Assembly (NCBI GenBank): GCA_016212095.1
Contig: JACRHH010000003.1
Span: 1-64,000 of the forward strand
Origin: Nitrospirota bacterium
GTDB lineage: Bacteria; Nitrospirota; Thermodesulfovibrionia; SZUA-242
Reading direction: 5' to 3'
DNA: 64,000 nt
The position numbers and the translations under genes are program-made. This document shows, in pieces, positions 1 to 9,300 of this stretch. The notes below the pieces were generated by a model that saw only the letters and a program-made list of their open reading frames with translations, made no database searches and was not told the origin of the DNA. The stretch's first letter is position 1. Each line of letters begins with the position of its first letter.

Positions 1-720
1 GTTACATCCACCACACCCGACGACGGCAATTACCAGAACGATATTGCCACGCGCTGGTTCGACTTCTCCGGCGCGGGCAATATCAAAACCGTGAAGGATT
101 GGAAGCGGAGCCTTAGCTACGATTACTTGTACAACAACCTGAACTGGCTCTCGTTCGAATCCTCCGGCCCGAATAATCCTGTCCGGCTTCCGGAAGTTTC
201 GACGCCGATTCTACCGGCCTGGACGTACTTCCCCGACAATGCCCACGCGGTTTCAAGCATTACTAATTCCATGGGGCAATACAAACAGTTCCTCTATGAC
301 GCAAACGGCAACATGACGCAGGGGTGGGATTTTGCCAATCCGAACGCTCCGGCATCAAGGCGCGACATCACATGGAACGCCGACAACATGCCGGTGAGCA
401 TCAAGTACACAAACGGCATCAACAACGTCGCATCCACAACCCTGTTCGCCTACGACGGAAGCGGCATGCGTGTGAAAAAGACTGCGGCGTCCGGCGCGTC
501 AACCGTGTATGTTAGCGGCGTTTTGGAAATAATCTCCGGCGTGAAAACCAAGTACGTTTTCGCCAACGGCATGAGAATAGCCCGTGTAACCGGCGCGGGA
601 ACGGCGTCGATACGCCATTACTACCATAAAGATCACCTTGGCAGCACGCTTGCGATTACCGACAAAACCGGCGCGGTGGTCTGGTCGTCCGATTACGAGC
701 CTTACGGATTGGCGCGTTGA
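1..720 (+). CDS. RHS/YD-repeat protein, C-terminal fragment
   Basis: The reading frame is already open at base 1, so the 5' part of the gene lies outside the window. The visible 239 residues contain YD-type repeats (FLYDANGNMTQ, FAYDGSGMRVKK) and the RHS-core element YYHKDHLGSTLAITD. RHS proteins form large shells, usually secreted or surface-attached, that often carry a C-terminal toxin. Here the protein stops a few residues after DYEPYG. A complete RHS core would continue through the RYYDPxxGRFxSxDP region before any toxin tip, so this copy looks truncated or ended by a frameshift. No continuation of the core is visible in the other frames downstream. The family call is firm; whether the protein works is doubtful. 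Confidence 0.85.
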   Translation, partial: VTSTTPDDGNYQNDIATRWFDFSGAGNIKTVKDWKRSLSYDYLYNNLNWLSFESSGPNNPVRLPEVSTPILPAWTYFPDNAHAVSSITNSMGQYKQFLYDANGNMTQGWDFANPNAPASRRDITWNADNMPVSIKYTNGINNVASTTLFAYDGSGMRVKKTAASGASTVYVSGVLEIISGVKTKYVFANGMRIARVTGAGTASIRHYYHKDHLGSTLAITDKTGAVVWSSDYEPYGLAR

Positions 721-808
721 CCGCCCGCTCCCTGCTGGTGTAGGCTGGAGCGAACCTGCGCGACGCAAGCCGGATAGTTGCGCCACGGGCTGTGAGGATT
801 GCATTTGG

Positions 809-2137
809 ATGATTGAACCCTTGTTTGTTGGAGTCAAGGCTGCTGTGATTGCCTCAATGGCGGTTGCAGCCTGCCATCACGCGTCTAAAAAGAACGGCAA
901 CATGCCTGTCATTGCCGCCGCAATCGCGCTTCTTATTGCGCCGTTTGCGCTTTATCTGCCGGAATCTCTGAATGCCGGGAATGTCATCTCCAGGCTGTCC
1001 GCTTACGAATTCATTTTGCTGTACATCGCCGCCGCGCTTTCGATACGCCTGTCTTCGGATGGAAGGTTCTCACGTGCGGCAATGCTGTTTTTACCAGCCG
1101 TTTATCTCCTGCCGGATTTCGCGGGCTCGGCGCTTCATCTGCGCGAAACAGCGTTGATGCGCGGTAACGCGGTATCCGTATTTGCAACTTCCACGGCTGG
1201 ATTCATCGCCTTGTCGGCGCTGTTTATCCGGTTCCGCCGCAACGTTCTCTCGCCGGATTTCGGCGCATTCTTCGGCCTGCCGCAGACGCTTCTGTTTCTT
1301 GCCGTGATGCGGCTGCTGCTTGGCGGAGCGGGCGGCGGCTCCGGCTGGTCGATCATTCCGGCAATGCAGGCACTCACAATGAAGTTCGTTCACGACGTGG
1401 TGCATCACGTTTTTTCAATCATCCTTGTTCCAGACCATCCGCTTCTGCGCGTGACCGTATGGAACTTCATCGGGTTTTTCTTCGGGCCGAACTTCTCGAT
1501 GATGGTCACTGCCGGTCTGCTCGTTACGCCGCCGGTCATGTTCGTAAAACGGATACTGTTTGCGCCCGACGTTGATGGACATGTCTTCGAGACCGCTGCT
1601 GAAAGGCGGCTTTACCGGGCTGACGTCCGTCTGTCGCGGCGGAAGGAGGCTGCCGCCGGTATCGTTTTCATCGCGGTCATTCTGGCCGCATGGTTTATCC
1701 AGGGAGGCGAAAGCCCCACAACCAGATATAATCCGGCGCCCAAGCCGGTGGTTGAGGACAAGGGAGTTGTCGTTATTCCGCTTAAAGACCCCACTATGAA
1801 CCTGAAGGATGGCGCGATACACAAGTTCTCGCTTGCGCGCGACGATGGCTCGGTAATGAGGCTGCTGGTTACAGCCAGAAGCGACGGCTCGCTGGCCGTA
1901 TGTCTGGACGCATGCGAGATCTGCCCGCCGGACGGCTACGGCCAGTCGGGTAAAACGGTTATCTGCCTGTTCTGCGACACGCCGATTCCGACCGACACGC
2001 TCGGCAAGGCCGGCGGCTGCAACCCCATTCCGGTACGCGCCGAGGTGACTGCCGCAGACATCAGGATAAGCGTGGCGGAAATTGTGGACAAATGGCGACG
2101 TGTGAACATGCGCGCTAATGCCGAGGGCGGCAGATGA
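809..2137 (+). CDS. DUF2318 Fe-S-type integral membrane protein
   Basis: A 442-residue protein with about seven to eight hydrophobic segments in residues 5-300, then an extracytoplasmic C-terminal domain. That domain has the DUF2318 cysteine pattern: CLDACEIC at 365-372, CLFC at 386-389 and GGCNPIP around 402-408. DUF2318 proteins are found beside FTR1 iron permease and P19/Tpd iron-uptake genes and probably bind metal or an Fe-S cluster; no FTR1 or P19 is present here. The ATG at 809 was chosen because it begins a membrane segment and has a purine-rich site (tgagga) upstream. The open frame extends upstream, but that part only overlaps the RHS gene. It overlaps the next gene by ATGA, so the two are translationally coupled. 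Confidence 0.85.
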   Translation: MIEPLFVGVKAAVIASMAVAACHHASKKNGNMPVIAAAIALLIAPFALYLPESLNAGNVISRLSAYEFILLYIAAALSIRLSSDGRFSRAAMLFLPAVYLLPDFAGSALHLRETALMRGNAVSVFATSTAGFIALSALFIRFRRNVLSPDFGAFFGLPQTLLFLAVMRLLLGGAGGGSGWSIIPAMQALTMKFVHDVVHHVFSIILVPDHPLLRVTVWNFIGFFFGPNFSMMVTAGLLVTPPVMFVKRILFAPDVDGHVFETAAERRLYRADVRLSRRKEAAAGIVFIAVILAAWFIQGGESPTTRYNPAPKPVVEDKGVVVIPLKDPTMNLKDGAIHKFSLARDDGSVMRLLVTARSDGSLAVCLDACEICPPDGYGQSGKTVICLFCDTPIPTDTLGKAGGCNPIPVRAEVTAADIRISVAEIVDKWRRVNMRANAEGGR

Positions 2138-3171
2138 AGGCATCCGTTGGCAAAATCTTCTCGCTTGTCGCATCAGACCGGCTGACGGTATGGCTTGTTG
2201 CCGCATGGACGCTTCTCTATGTGACGCTTGCCGTCTGGAGCGCGGAGGCGTTCACCGCGTTCATCCATCTGCTTGCGGCAAGTTTTGTGTTCAAGGCTGT
2301 TTACATTGTTTTTCTGGCGAATATCACCGTCCGGCTGATTGCGTATCTTCGCGTCTCGCTACGCGTGCGGCCATTAATGGCAGCGGCAAACGGTCTGTTT
2401 GTTGGCGGATTCATTCTGATCCTGCTCGGCTTTTTCCTCAGCGTTGCAACCAAACAGATGGCTCAGCCGCTTGCTGGCGAGGGCTCGGCTGTCGTCACGC
2501 CGTGGGACGGAAAGGCATACGGCATTGAACGTGTAGCGCCGTCGCTTCGCGACAGCGTGCTGGACATCGATGACGGCGACGGCCTGTTCAGCCTCGAACC
2601 AAAGGTTACGATTGCGACGGATGACGGCGCTGTGGAGATCGGCGCGTTTCCGCCGGTTAATGTCGGCGGCTATTTGGGCGGCGCATGGATGCATGTTCTT
2701 CAGTGCGGACTTGCGCCGGTTATAAGGGTGAGCGGGGCCGACGGCAATGTGATGCGCGAGGGCCGCGTGGCGCTACGGCTTCTTCCACCCGGCGGAAGCG
2801 ACAGGTTTTCGCTTGATGGAACGCCGTACAGCTTTGTTTTCAAGCTGTCCCCGTCCAGAGTGATAAAAAAAGGAAACACCGAAGGCCGGGTTTACGACAT
2901 AGTCCGCCCGGTTTATGAGATAACAGTGGTGAAGGGCGGCGAGGAGCTGGCGCGCGAACTGTCGAACAGGCCAATAGTGTTCGACGGCCTGGCGCTTGAA
3001 ATCACTGGCACGTCGTCATGGGCCATACTGGACATCGCGCGCGATCCCGGCATTGCGTTTGTTGTAGCGGGGCTTGCGATGCTGGCGGCTGGAGGGGTTG
3101 TTTTGCCGCTTGCTGTTGCGCGAGTGTTTTCAATGTTGACCCGGCATCGTGCCGGGGAATACAATTCATGA
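2134..3171 (+). CDS. ResB-like cytochrome c biogenesis family membrane protein
   Basis: A 345-residue protein with three N-terminal membrane segments (about 17-37, 47-70, 85-105), a large extracytoplasmic beta-rich domain (about 110-300) and a final membrane segment. Before the last helix is the ILDIARDPG motif, which resembles the conserved DPG of ResB proteins. ResB works with a CcsA/ResC partner to deliver heme to apocytochrome c outside the membrane; no CcsA is present in the window. The start overlaps the DUF2318 stop codon. A link between the DUF2318 protein, heme or iron handling and the heme-c kinase just downstream is plausible but is inference. The family call is moderately strong because ResB proteins diverge widely. 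Confidence 0.65.
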   Translation: MKASVGKIFSLVASDRLTVWLVAAWTLLYVTLAVWSAEAFTAFIHLLAASFVFKAVYIVFLANITVRLIAYLRVSLRVRPLMAAANGLFVGGFILILLGFFLSVATKQMAQPLAGEGSAVVTPWDGKAYGIERVAPSLRDSVLDIDDGDGLFSLEPKVTIATDDGAVEIGAFPPVNVGGYLGGAWMHVLQCGLAPVIRVSGADGNVMREGRVALRLLPPGGSDRFSLDGTPYSFVFKLSPSRVIKKGNTEGRVYDIVRPVYEITVVKGGEELARELSNRPIVFDGLALEITGTSSWAILDIARDPGIAFVVAGLAMLAAGGVVLPLAVARVFSMLTRHRAGEYNS

Positions 3172-3209
3172 AATTTTCACGCCATGAATCAAGTTGAGGG
3201 GATAACGCG

Positions 3210-4739
3210 ATGCCCGACTTTCTCCGGAAAAACCTGCGCCGACAGATAATAGCCATTCTGGCCGCCATCGTCGGCGCGCTTGTTTTTGCAGGAACCCTTG
3301 TTTCATCCCATTACCAGACGAAAGCCATGCGGGAGCAGTTCGCCGTGTCCGGCGACAACATGGCCGCCACAATCTACGGTTCGCTCGAATTCGCGATGTC
3401 GATAGGCAAGGGAAGCGCTGTGCGGGATAATCTGGCGCGGCTGCGCAGGCAGGTTCAGAATGTGGAGGTTCTGATCTGCGACGCCAAAAGCCGCATATTT
3501 TTCGCCACCGATGCGGTGCGGGTCGGCGACAACGCCGCATCCGCAATCGAGAACGAACCGGCCCGCTCGGCTCTGAGACAGGCGCTTGCAGGTGGAATTG
3601 CCCCGTCCGGCGCGTTCGAGGAAAGCCTGGCCGATACAAGGCGTATCGTCAAGATATATCCCATCCTGAACGAGGATTCATGCAGGCAGTGCCACTCGGC
3701 GTCGGGCAAGGTGATAGGCGCGATGGTGGTGAAGATGGACGTCACGCGCGAAATGGAATCGATCACGCTTCAGGAGCGATGGAACTTCTTCTGGGGAATC
3801 ATCGGCATGGTCATGATCGTGGGCATCACATACCTTGTCATGGACAGCCTGATAACCAAACCTCTCAGGCTTCTCACGGCGGGCATGAAGGAACTTCCCG
3901 AAAGGATAGCGGCAGGCGAAAATCCGGCTCTTTCGGCCACCCACCCCGACATGCCGGGCAGGATCGACGAAATGGGCGATCTGTTACGCACATTCAACAT
4001 GATGGGAAACGCGCTTCACGAGAAAAACGAAGAGATACGGAAGGCGAACCTGAATCTGGCGGTTGCCAACAAGGAGCTTGAGGCGTTCGCGTACTCCGTG
4101 TCGCACGACCTTCGCGCTCCGCTTCGGAACATCGACGGCTTCTCGAAAATAATACTGGAGGAATACGAATCGCGTCTTGACGACAGCGGGCGCCACTATC
4201 TGGCGCGGATACGCTACGGAACCCATCGCATGTCGGTGCTGATTGACGACATGCTTAAATTCTCGCGTGTGAGCAGAACCGAACTGGACGTCAGACAGGT
4301 TTCCTGCAACGAGCTTGTAAACGACGTTCTGCGCGATTTTGTGGAGGAGATCAAGGCCCGGAACGTGTCGCTGAGCGTGCGGGAGCTTCCTGACGTGATC
4401 TGCGACTATTCAATGATGAGGCTTGTGTTGTCCAACCTTGTGGCAAATGCGATCAAATACAGCCGCAAGACGGAAAATCCGAAGATCGTGATCGGTTACG
4501 ACGAGGAGCGCGGCGCCGTTTTCGTGAAAGACAACGGCATTGGCTTTGATATGCGCTATCATGATAAAATCTTTCAGGTTTTTCAACGTCTGCATCTGCC
4601 TGAAGAATACGACGGAACCGGAATCGGTCTTGCCATTGCCAAAAAGGCGGTGGACAGGCATCACGGTTCAATATGGGCGGAAGCGGCGCCGGGAGAGGGA
4701 GCATCGTTTTTCGTCAGCCTCCCTTTCGCGGACAAGTAA
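3210..4739 (+). CDS. Membrane sensor histidine kinase with periplasmic heme-c motif
   Basis: A 509-residue kinase. Transmembrane helices at about 11-32 and 193-214 enclose a periplasmic sensor domain carrying a CRQCH heme-c attachment motif at residues 158-162. A HAMP region and short coiled coil follow, then a HisKA domain (SVSHDLRAPLRN, phospho-His near residue 300) and a HATPase domain with N-box (NLVANAIKYS), DNGIGFD and GTGIGLAI motifs. One CxxCH in a DUF3365-like sensor points to heme-based redox or gas sensing, as known for c-type-heme PAS-like sensor kinases; the ligand is unknown. A good ribosome site (gaggg) lies 8 bases upstream. The single-domain receiver that follows is the probable phosphorylation partner. 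Confidence 0.9.
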   Translation: MPDFLRKNLRRQIIAILAAIVGALVFAGTLVSSHYQTKAMREQFAVSGDNMAATIYGSLEFAMSIGKGSAVRDNLARLRRQVQNVEVLICDAKSRIFFATDAVRVGDNAASAIENEPARSALRQALAGGIAPSGAFEESLADTRRIVKIYPILNEDSCRQCHSASGKVIGAMVVKMDVTREMESITLQERWNFFWGIIGMVMIVGITYLVMDSLITKPLRLLTAGMKELPERIAAGENPALSATHPDMPGRIDEMGDLLRTFNMMGNALHEKNEEIRKANLNLAVANKELEAFAYSVSHDLRAPLRNIDGFSKIILEEYESRLDDSGRHYLARIRYGTHRMSVLIDDMLKFSRVSRTELDVRQVSCNELVNDVLRDFVEEIKARNVSLSVRELPDVICDYSMMRLVLSNLVANAIKYSRKTENPKIVIGYDEERGAVFVKDNGIGFDMRYHDKIFQVFQRLHLPEEYDGTGIGLAIAKKAVDRHHGSIWAEAAPGEGASFFVSLPFADK

Positions 4740-4774
4740 AAGAGAAAGAGCACGGCAGCAAGAGGTAGCATCCC

Positions 4775-5212
4775 ATGATCGATCAGTCAATTCACATTCT
4801 CCTTGTAGAAGACAATCCCGATGACGTTGAACTGGCACTTCACGCGCTGAAGAAAAACAACATTCTCAATCCAATCGACGTGGCGCGCGACGGGCAGGAG
4901 GCGCTCGACTACCTGTTGCGCGAAGGAAAATACGCCGATTACAAGGCCGGCATGCCGGGTTTGATACTTCTCGACCTGAAGCTTCCCAAGGTTGACGGCA
5001 TTGAGATCATCCGCATTATCAAGGGCAACGAGAAACTGAAACGAATTCCTATTGTGGTTCTTACTTCTTCGAAGGAAGAGAGGGATGTTGTGGAAAGCTA
5101 CAACCTTGGAGTCAACAGCTACATAAGAAAGCCGGTGGATTTCGATCAGTTCGTTGACACGGTAAGGCACATAGGCTATTACTGGCTTCTGATCAATGAA
5201 CAGGCACGCTAG
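4775..5212 (+). CDS. Single-domain response regulator (Rcp1-like)
   Basis: A 145-residue stand-alone receiver domain with no output domain. The acidic pocket VEDNPDD, the phospho-acceptor aspartate in LILLDLKLPK, the LTSS motif and the lysine in YIRKPVDF are all present. The long loop between alpha-2 and beta-3 is typical of Rcp1-type receivers paired with phytochrome-like kinases, and the HisKA domain of the preceding gene is of that type. It lies 35 bases after the kinase and 18 bases before the hybrid kinase, so it probably acts as a diffusible phosphate carrier between them. The DNA binding or protein target is unknown. Confidence 0.93.
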   Translation: MIDQSIHILLVEDNPDDVELALHALKKNNILNPIDVARDGQEALDYLLREGKYADYKAGMPGLILLDLKLPKVDGIEIIRIIKGNEKLKRIPIVVLTSSKEERDVVESYNLGVNSYIRKPVDFDQFVDTVRHIGYYWLLINEQAR

Positions 5213-5230
5213 GACAGCGACCCTTTCCGT

Positions 5231-6817
5231 TTGAAGCAGCGCCAAAACATCCGGGTGCTTTTCCTTGAAGACAACCCGGACGACGTCGAACTCGAACTCT
5301 ACGAGCTGCGCAAAGGCGGGTTGAATGTTCGCCACAACGTCGCGCGTAGTCGCGCGGAATTCATGGAGTGCCTTGCCTCGCCCGACTACGACATCATCAT
5401 CGCCGACTACAATCTTGCCGACATAACCGGAATCGAGGCGATTCATATCTGCCGCAGGCGCGGAATCGAGATTCCTATTATCCTGATCACCGGCATAGGC
5501 AACGAGCGCGTTGCGGTTGACAGCCTGCGTGAAGGCGCTATCGACTACATCCTCAAAAACAATATTGAAGGCTTTTCCGCCCGCGTCGTCAGGGCGCTTG
5601 CAATCTGGGCCGAGCACAGGGAGAAGGAGCAGCTTCGGCAACAGCTTTTCCATATGCAGAAGATGGAGTCGATAGGAACCCTTGCAAGCGGAATTGCCCA
5701 CGATTTCAACAACATACTGACCGGCATCATGGTGAACGCAACCATGAGCCTCAAGGATATTCCGGCGGAATCCCGCTCTCATGAACGTGTCCGTTCGATA
5801 GTGGACATGGGCAGGCGCGGCAACGATCTTACAAGGCAATTGCTCGTATTCGGCAGAAAACAGTCTCTTGATTTCACGATCACCGACATGAACAGGTTCA
5901 TTAACGATACAACCATGTTTGTTCGCAGAATGGTCGAGGCTCCCGTGGACATTCGCGTTACCCAAGACGGTTCCGGCCAGGACGGTTCCGGCCAAGACGG
6001 TTCCGGCCAAGACGGTTCGGGCATGTTCATACGGGCCGACAAGGGGCAGCTTACGCAGGTGATGATGAACCTCATCCTGAACGCGCGCGACGCGATGAAC
6101 GGCGAGGGCACGGTCGAGATCAGGACTTCACGTGTTCCTTCGGGCGACGGCGGCCAGGAATTCGCGCGGCTGGATGTTGCGGATACCGGCAGCGGTATTT
6201 CCGAGGAGCATATAGCCAAAATCTTCGATCCGTTTTTTACCACCAAGGAGGTTGGAAAGGGAACCGGACTTGGCCTGTCCATCGTATATTCTATTGTCAA
6301 GGCTCACGGAGGCCAGGTTGAGGTGAAAAGCAGGGCAGGAGAGGGGACAACGTTTTCTCTCTATCTGCCGCTGGTTGACGCCGGAATAACTGAAACATTG
6401 GAGCCGCTGCCGGAGCAGTTCGGAGTCGATTCTGCGGGAGGGCATGAAACCATACTGTTTGTCGAGGACGATGCGATTGTGCGAACGGTATCCGAAAGCA
6501 TGCTGGCTGATATGGGTTACCATGTGATCACGGCGTCCGACGGCGATGAGGCGATCGGCATATATGAACGCCGCCGGGGCGAGATAAACCTTGTGATCTC
6601 CGATTACTTCATGCCGCGAAAAAGCGGAGCCGATCTTTTCCACGCGCTTCGGGCTGTCAATCCGGACGTGAAGTTTATTCTTATCACAGGCTATTACGCC
6701 GACCGCATAGACGCCGGAATTGCCGATGGGATGACCTGCGTTCTCCTGAAGCCATACACAACTGAAGGACTGGCGCAAGCCGTAAGGAAGACGCTGGACA
6801 AAACCGGCGATTCATGA
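5231..6817 (+). CDS. Hybrid kinase: receiver - HisKA/HATPase - receiver
   Basis: A 528-residue cytoplasmic protein starting at a TTG codon. An N-terminal receiver (about 8-125; [11 protein letters not shown]) leads into a HisKA domain ([13 protein letters not shown], phospho-His near 156), a HATPase domain (N-box [19 protein letters not shown]) and a second receiver (about 410-525; [17 protein letters not shown]). It could receive phosphate from the upstream kinase through its first receiver and pass it to the second. A four-fold DGSGQ repeat sits just before the N-box, encoded by 15-bp DNA repeats. The start codon is uncertain because no strong ribosome site is visible. Confidence 0.88.
   Translation: MKQRQNIRVLFLEDNPDDVELELYELRKGGLNVRHNVARSRAEFMECLASPDYDIIIADYNLADITGIEAIHICRRRGIEIPIILITGIGNERVAVDSLREGAIDYILKNNIEGFSARVVRALAIWAEHREKEQLRQQLFHMQKMESIGTLASGIAHDFNNILTGIMVNATMSLKDIPAESRSHERVRSIVDMGRRGNDLTRQLLVFGRKQSLDFTITDMNRFINDTTMFVRRMVEAPVDIRVTQDGSGQDGSGQDGSGQDGSGMFIRADKGQLTQVMMNLILNARDAMNGEGTVEIRTSRVPSGDGGQEFARLDVADTGSGISEEHIAKIFDPFFTTKEVGKGTGLGLSIVYSIVKAHGGQVEVKSRAGEGTTFSLYLPLVDAGITETLEPLPEQFGVDSAGGHETILFVEDDAIVRTVSESMLADMGYHVITASDGDEAIGIYERRRGEINLVISDYFMPRKSGADLFHALRAVNPDVKFILITGYYADRIDAGIADGMTCVLLKPYTTEGLAQAVRKTLDKTGDS
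5968..6022 (+). repeat. 15-bp in-frame tandem repeat inside the hybrid kinase gene
   Basis: Close to four copies of a 15-bp unit (gacggttccggccaa, small variants) encode QDGSG repeats. Because the unit is a multiple of three, changes in copy number would lengthen or shorten a flexible acidic linker in the HATPase domain without breaking the frame. Confidence 0.9.
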
Positions 6818-6890
6818 TGTCTGCCGACCGGAATTCCTGAAGCCCGCTTCAGCTTATATTTCACGGCTCTTGCGCCGAAAAGTATAAGCA

Positions 6891-7952
6891 ATGAGTGAGA
6901 CAGGCAGGACTTTTGGCGGCAGAATCGGAAAATTCACCAAACTGGCAAGTGACGAGAAGCACGCGCTTCTTATATCATGCATTGTCGGCGCGGTTGTTTA
7001 TGGCATAAACGCTGTATTGCCCCACCCACTTTTTGAGCCCTTGGTTGCCTCGATGCTTGCCGGTCTTATCATTCGGGCCGTTGCGGGCGAGCGCGTCAGG
7101 CTTGGCAACGCCACGGTGGCCGCCTCGACCATTCTTATCCCGCCGGGCATTCTGCTTTACGGAGCGGGCAATCTGAATTTTCTCCATATGCCGGGGGTGT
7201 CTGTTTCAGTCATGCTGATGCTGCTTGTTGTGGCGTCTGTTTTTGTGTGCGTGATCATGGCAGTCGGCAAATTGCTTGGGCAACGAGACAGGATCTCTTA
7301 TCTTACCGCCGCGGGTTCCGCCATATGCGGCGCGTCGGCCATTGCCATAACCGCCCCCGCCGTTGACGCCGATTCCGACGACATTTCCATCTCCCTCATA
7401 GCCATAACGCTGGTGTCGATAATCGGCCTGTACACGTTGTTTCCCCTCGTGGCGATCACGATGGACTTCACCAGCACTGCCTACGCGATCATGTCCGGCT
7501 CCCTCATGCACTTCACCGGCTTCGTTAAGCAGGCCACATCCGACATTCCGCATCTGCGCGGCGACATGACGCAAGCGCAACTAAACTCGCTCGCCCTGTC
7601 GGTCAAGTCGCTTCGCTACACAGGCCTGCTGATTCTCATTCCGCTGTTTTCGAGCCTCGCCCGCAGGCGCGTTCATATTCCGTGGTACTTGTGGGGGTAT
7701 GTTGCGGCGGGAACGATTGCATCGCTTGTGTATTGGGCCGACGCGAAGCTCTACGCGACTTGCCGCTCGTCATGCGTCATTCCGGCATACTCGGTTCTTT
7801 GGTCTATCGCCATGGCAGCCATCGGTCTTGGAACCGACGTCCGACGTCTCCTGAGCGATCATGGCGTTCACGCTTTCGTCATGGCGTTTGCCGGATTTGT
7901 CGCGGCTCTCGCTGTTTTTCTCTTCTGGGCATCAGCGGCGGGGCTTGCCTGA
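6891..7952 (+). CDS. YeiH/UPF0324 family membrane transporter
   Basis: A 353-residue protein with about ten membrane helices. The family signature GSAICGASAIAITAPA lies near residues 140-155 and IGLGTDVRRL near the C-terminus. UPF0324/YeiH members are annotated as putative sulfate or sulfonate export permeases, mostly from family inference rather than biochemistry. The gene follows the hybrid kinase by 73 bases and ends one base before the next kinase, so it may be co-transcribed with the signalling genes. No clear Shine-Dalgarno sequence precedes the ATG. Confidence 0.88.
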   Translation: MSETGRTFGGRIGKFTKLASDEKHALLISCIVGAVVYGINAVLPHPLFEPLVASMLAGLIIRAVAGERVRLGNATVAASTILIPPGILLYGAGNLNFLHMPGVSVSVMLMLLVVASVFVCVIMAVGKLLGQRDRISYLTAAGSAICGASAIAITAPAVDADSDDISISLIAITLVSIIGLYTLFPLVAITMDFTSTAYAIMSGSLMHFTGFVKQATSDIPHLRGDMTQAQLNSLALSVKSLRYTGLLILIPLFSSLARRRVHIPWYLWGYVAAGTIASLVYWADAKLYATCRSSCVIPAYSVLWSIAMAAIGLGTDVRRLLSDHGVHAFVMAFAGFVAALAVFLFWASAAGLA

Positions 7953-7953
7953 C

Positions 7954-9192
7954 ATGAACGACAGTGGCGAATACCGTTCGAGCTTTCGCAACAGGATTGT
8001 CGGCGCCTTCATCATCATAGTCATTGTTTGGGGCACGCTGCTGTCCGGCATATTTCACTACACGCTCAATCACATTCTATCCCGGCACGAGTTGAGCGCG
8101 TCGGCCATCGATGATATCGGGCGGCGGTTCGCGGTGGTCGGATCGATGCTCACCCTTGCCGGCATCGCGCTGTTTCTGGTCGTGGCTGTCTTTCTGGCAA
8201 GGGCGATTTCGCGGCCAATCAAGGAATTCACCGACGCGGTTTCCGAGGTGAGCCGCGGGAATCTGGATGTGAGGATCGAAACAGGCACGAACGACGAGCT
8301 TTCCGATCTGGCTGACTATTTCAATGACATGACGGCATCGATAAAACACTCGCGGGAGAGCCTGGAATCTGAGGTGCGAAAACGCACCGATGATCTGAAA
8401 GCGGCGCAGTCGCGCATCCTTCAGCAGGACAAGATGGCGTCGATAGGCCAACTGGCCGCCGGAGTTGCCCACGAAATCAACAATCCTGTCGGATTCATCA
8501 TGAGCAACCTTGCCACTCTGCCCAAATACGCGGACAGGCTGGACGAGTTTGTTCGCGTTGTCGATGACGCCTTTGAGGCGCTTCCGCCTGAGCGCCGGGC
8601 GGAACTGGATGAAAAGCGCAAGCGGCTCAAGATTAACCGGATTCTCGACGACATCCGCAGTCTTGCGGCTGAATCCGCCGAGGGCGCGCAGCGCATTAAA
8701 AAAATCGTGCAGGACTTGAAAACATTTTCCCGCATTGACGAATCCGACGACAAGCTGGCCGACATTAACGCCGGAATCGAGAGCACGTTGAACATCGTCT
8801 GGAACGAGATCAAGTACAAGGCTGTTTTGAACAAGGACTTCGGCGTTATTCCGATGACACGCTGCAATCCGGGCCAGATGAACCAGGTTTTCATGAACCT
8901 GCTGGTGAACGCCGCGCACGCCATCGAAACGCATGGCGAGATCAATATTCGCACATGGGAGGATGCCGGAAGCATCCATGTGTCCGTATCGGATACCGGC
9001 CAGGGAATTCCCCAGGCAAATCTTGGGCGCATATTCGATCCGTTTTACACCACGAAAGAGGTAGGCAAGGGAACCGGGCTTGGGTTGAGCATCGCCTACG
9101 ACATCGTGAAGCGGCATAACGGCGACATAACGGTGGAAAGCGAGGTGGGCAAGGGAACGACATTCATTGTGAGACTGCCGGTGACGGCCTGA
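7954..9192 (+). CDS. Membrane sensor histidine kinase (HAMP-HisKA-HATPase)
   Basis: A 412-residue kinase. Two membrane helices (about 14-36 and 58-78) enclose only a short outside loop, so it probably senses through the membrane or inside the cell. A HAMP domain (RAISRPIKEF onward) and coiled coil (to about 155) precede the HisKA box (AAGVAHEINNPVGF) and HATPase motifs ([25 protein letters not shown]). The ATG at 7954 was chosen because it begins immediately after the TGA of the transporter; the open frame extends upstream only as a shadow. No receiver gene follows directly, so its partner may be one of the receivers encoded upstream. Confidence 0.92.
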   Translation: MNDSGEYRSSFRNRIVGAFIIIVIVWGTLLSGIFHYTLNHILSRHELSASAIDDIGRRFAVVGSMLTLAGIALFLVVAVFLARAISRPIKEFTDAVSEVSRGNLDVRIETGTNDELSDLADYFNDMTASIKHSRESLESEVRKRTDDLKAAQSRILQQDKMASIGQLAAGVAHEINNPVGFIMSNLATLPKYADRLDEFVRVVDDAFEALPPERRAELDEKRKRLKINRILDDIRSLAAESAEGAQRIKKIVQDLKTFSRIDESDDKLADINAGIESTLNIVWNEIKYKAVLNKDFGVIPMTRCNPGQMNQVFMNLLVNAAHAIETHGEINIRTWEDAGSIHVSVSDTGQGIPQANLGRIFDPFYTTKEVGKGTGLGLSIAYDIVKRHNGDITVESEVGKGTTFIVRLPVTA

Positions 9193-9300
9193 CGGCTCGT
9201 TCCGAACGGGTCAATCCGGCGTATGCTAGAATTGTTCGAACACTTGAGAGGTTGCCATGTGCGTGGACATCGTTTTCGCTGTTTATAGAGAGGAGGCAGA

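Noticed and set aside
638-808. Open frame upstream of the DUF2318 start.
   Set aside because: It overlaps the RHS gene, its residues are not hydrophobic or conserved, and the natural start is the ATG at 809.
4787-6010. A 407-codon minus-strand open frame across the receiver genes.
   Set aside because: It is opposite well-matched receiver and kinase domains and resembles no family; its start is the reverse of the 15-bp repeat.
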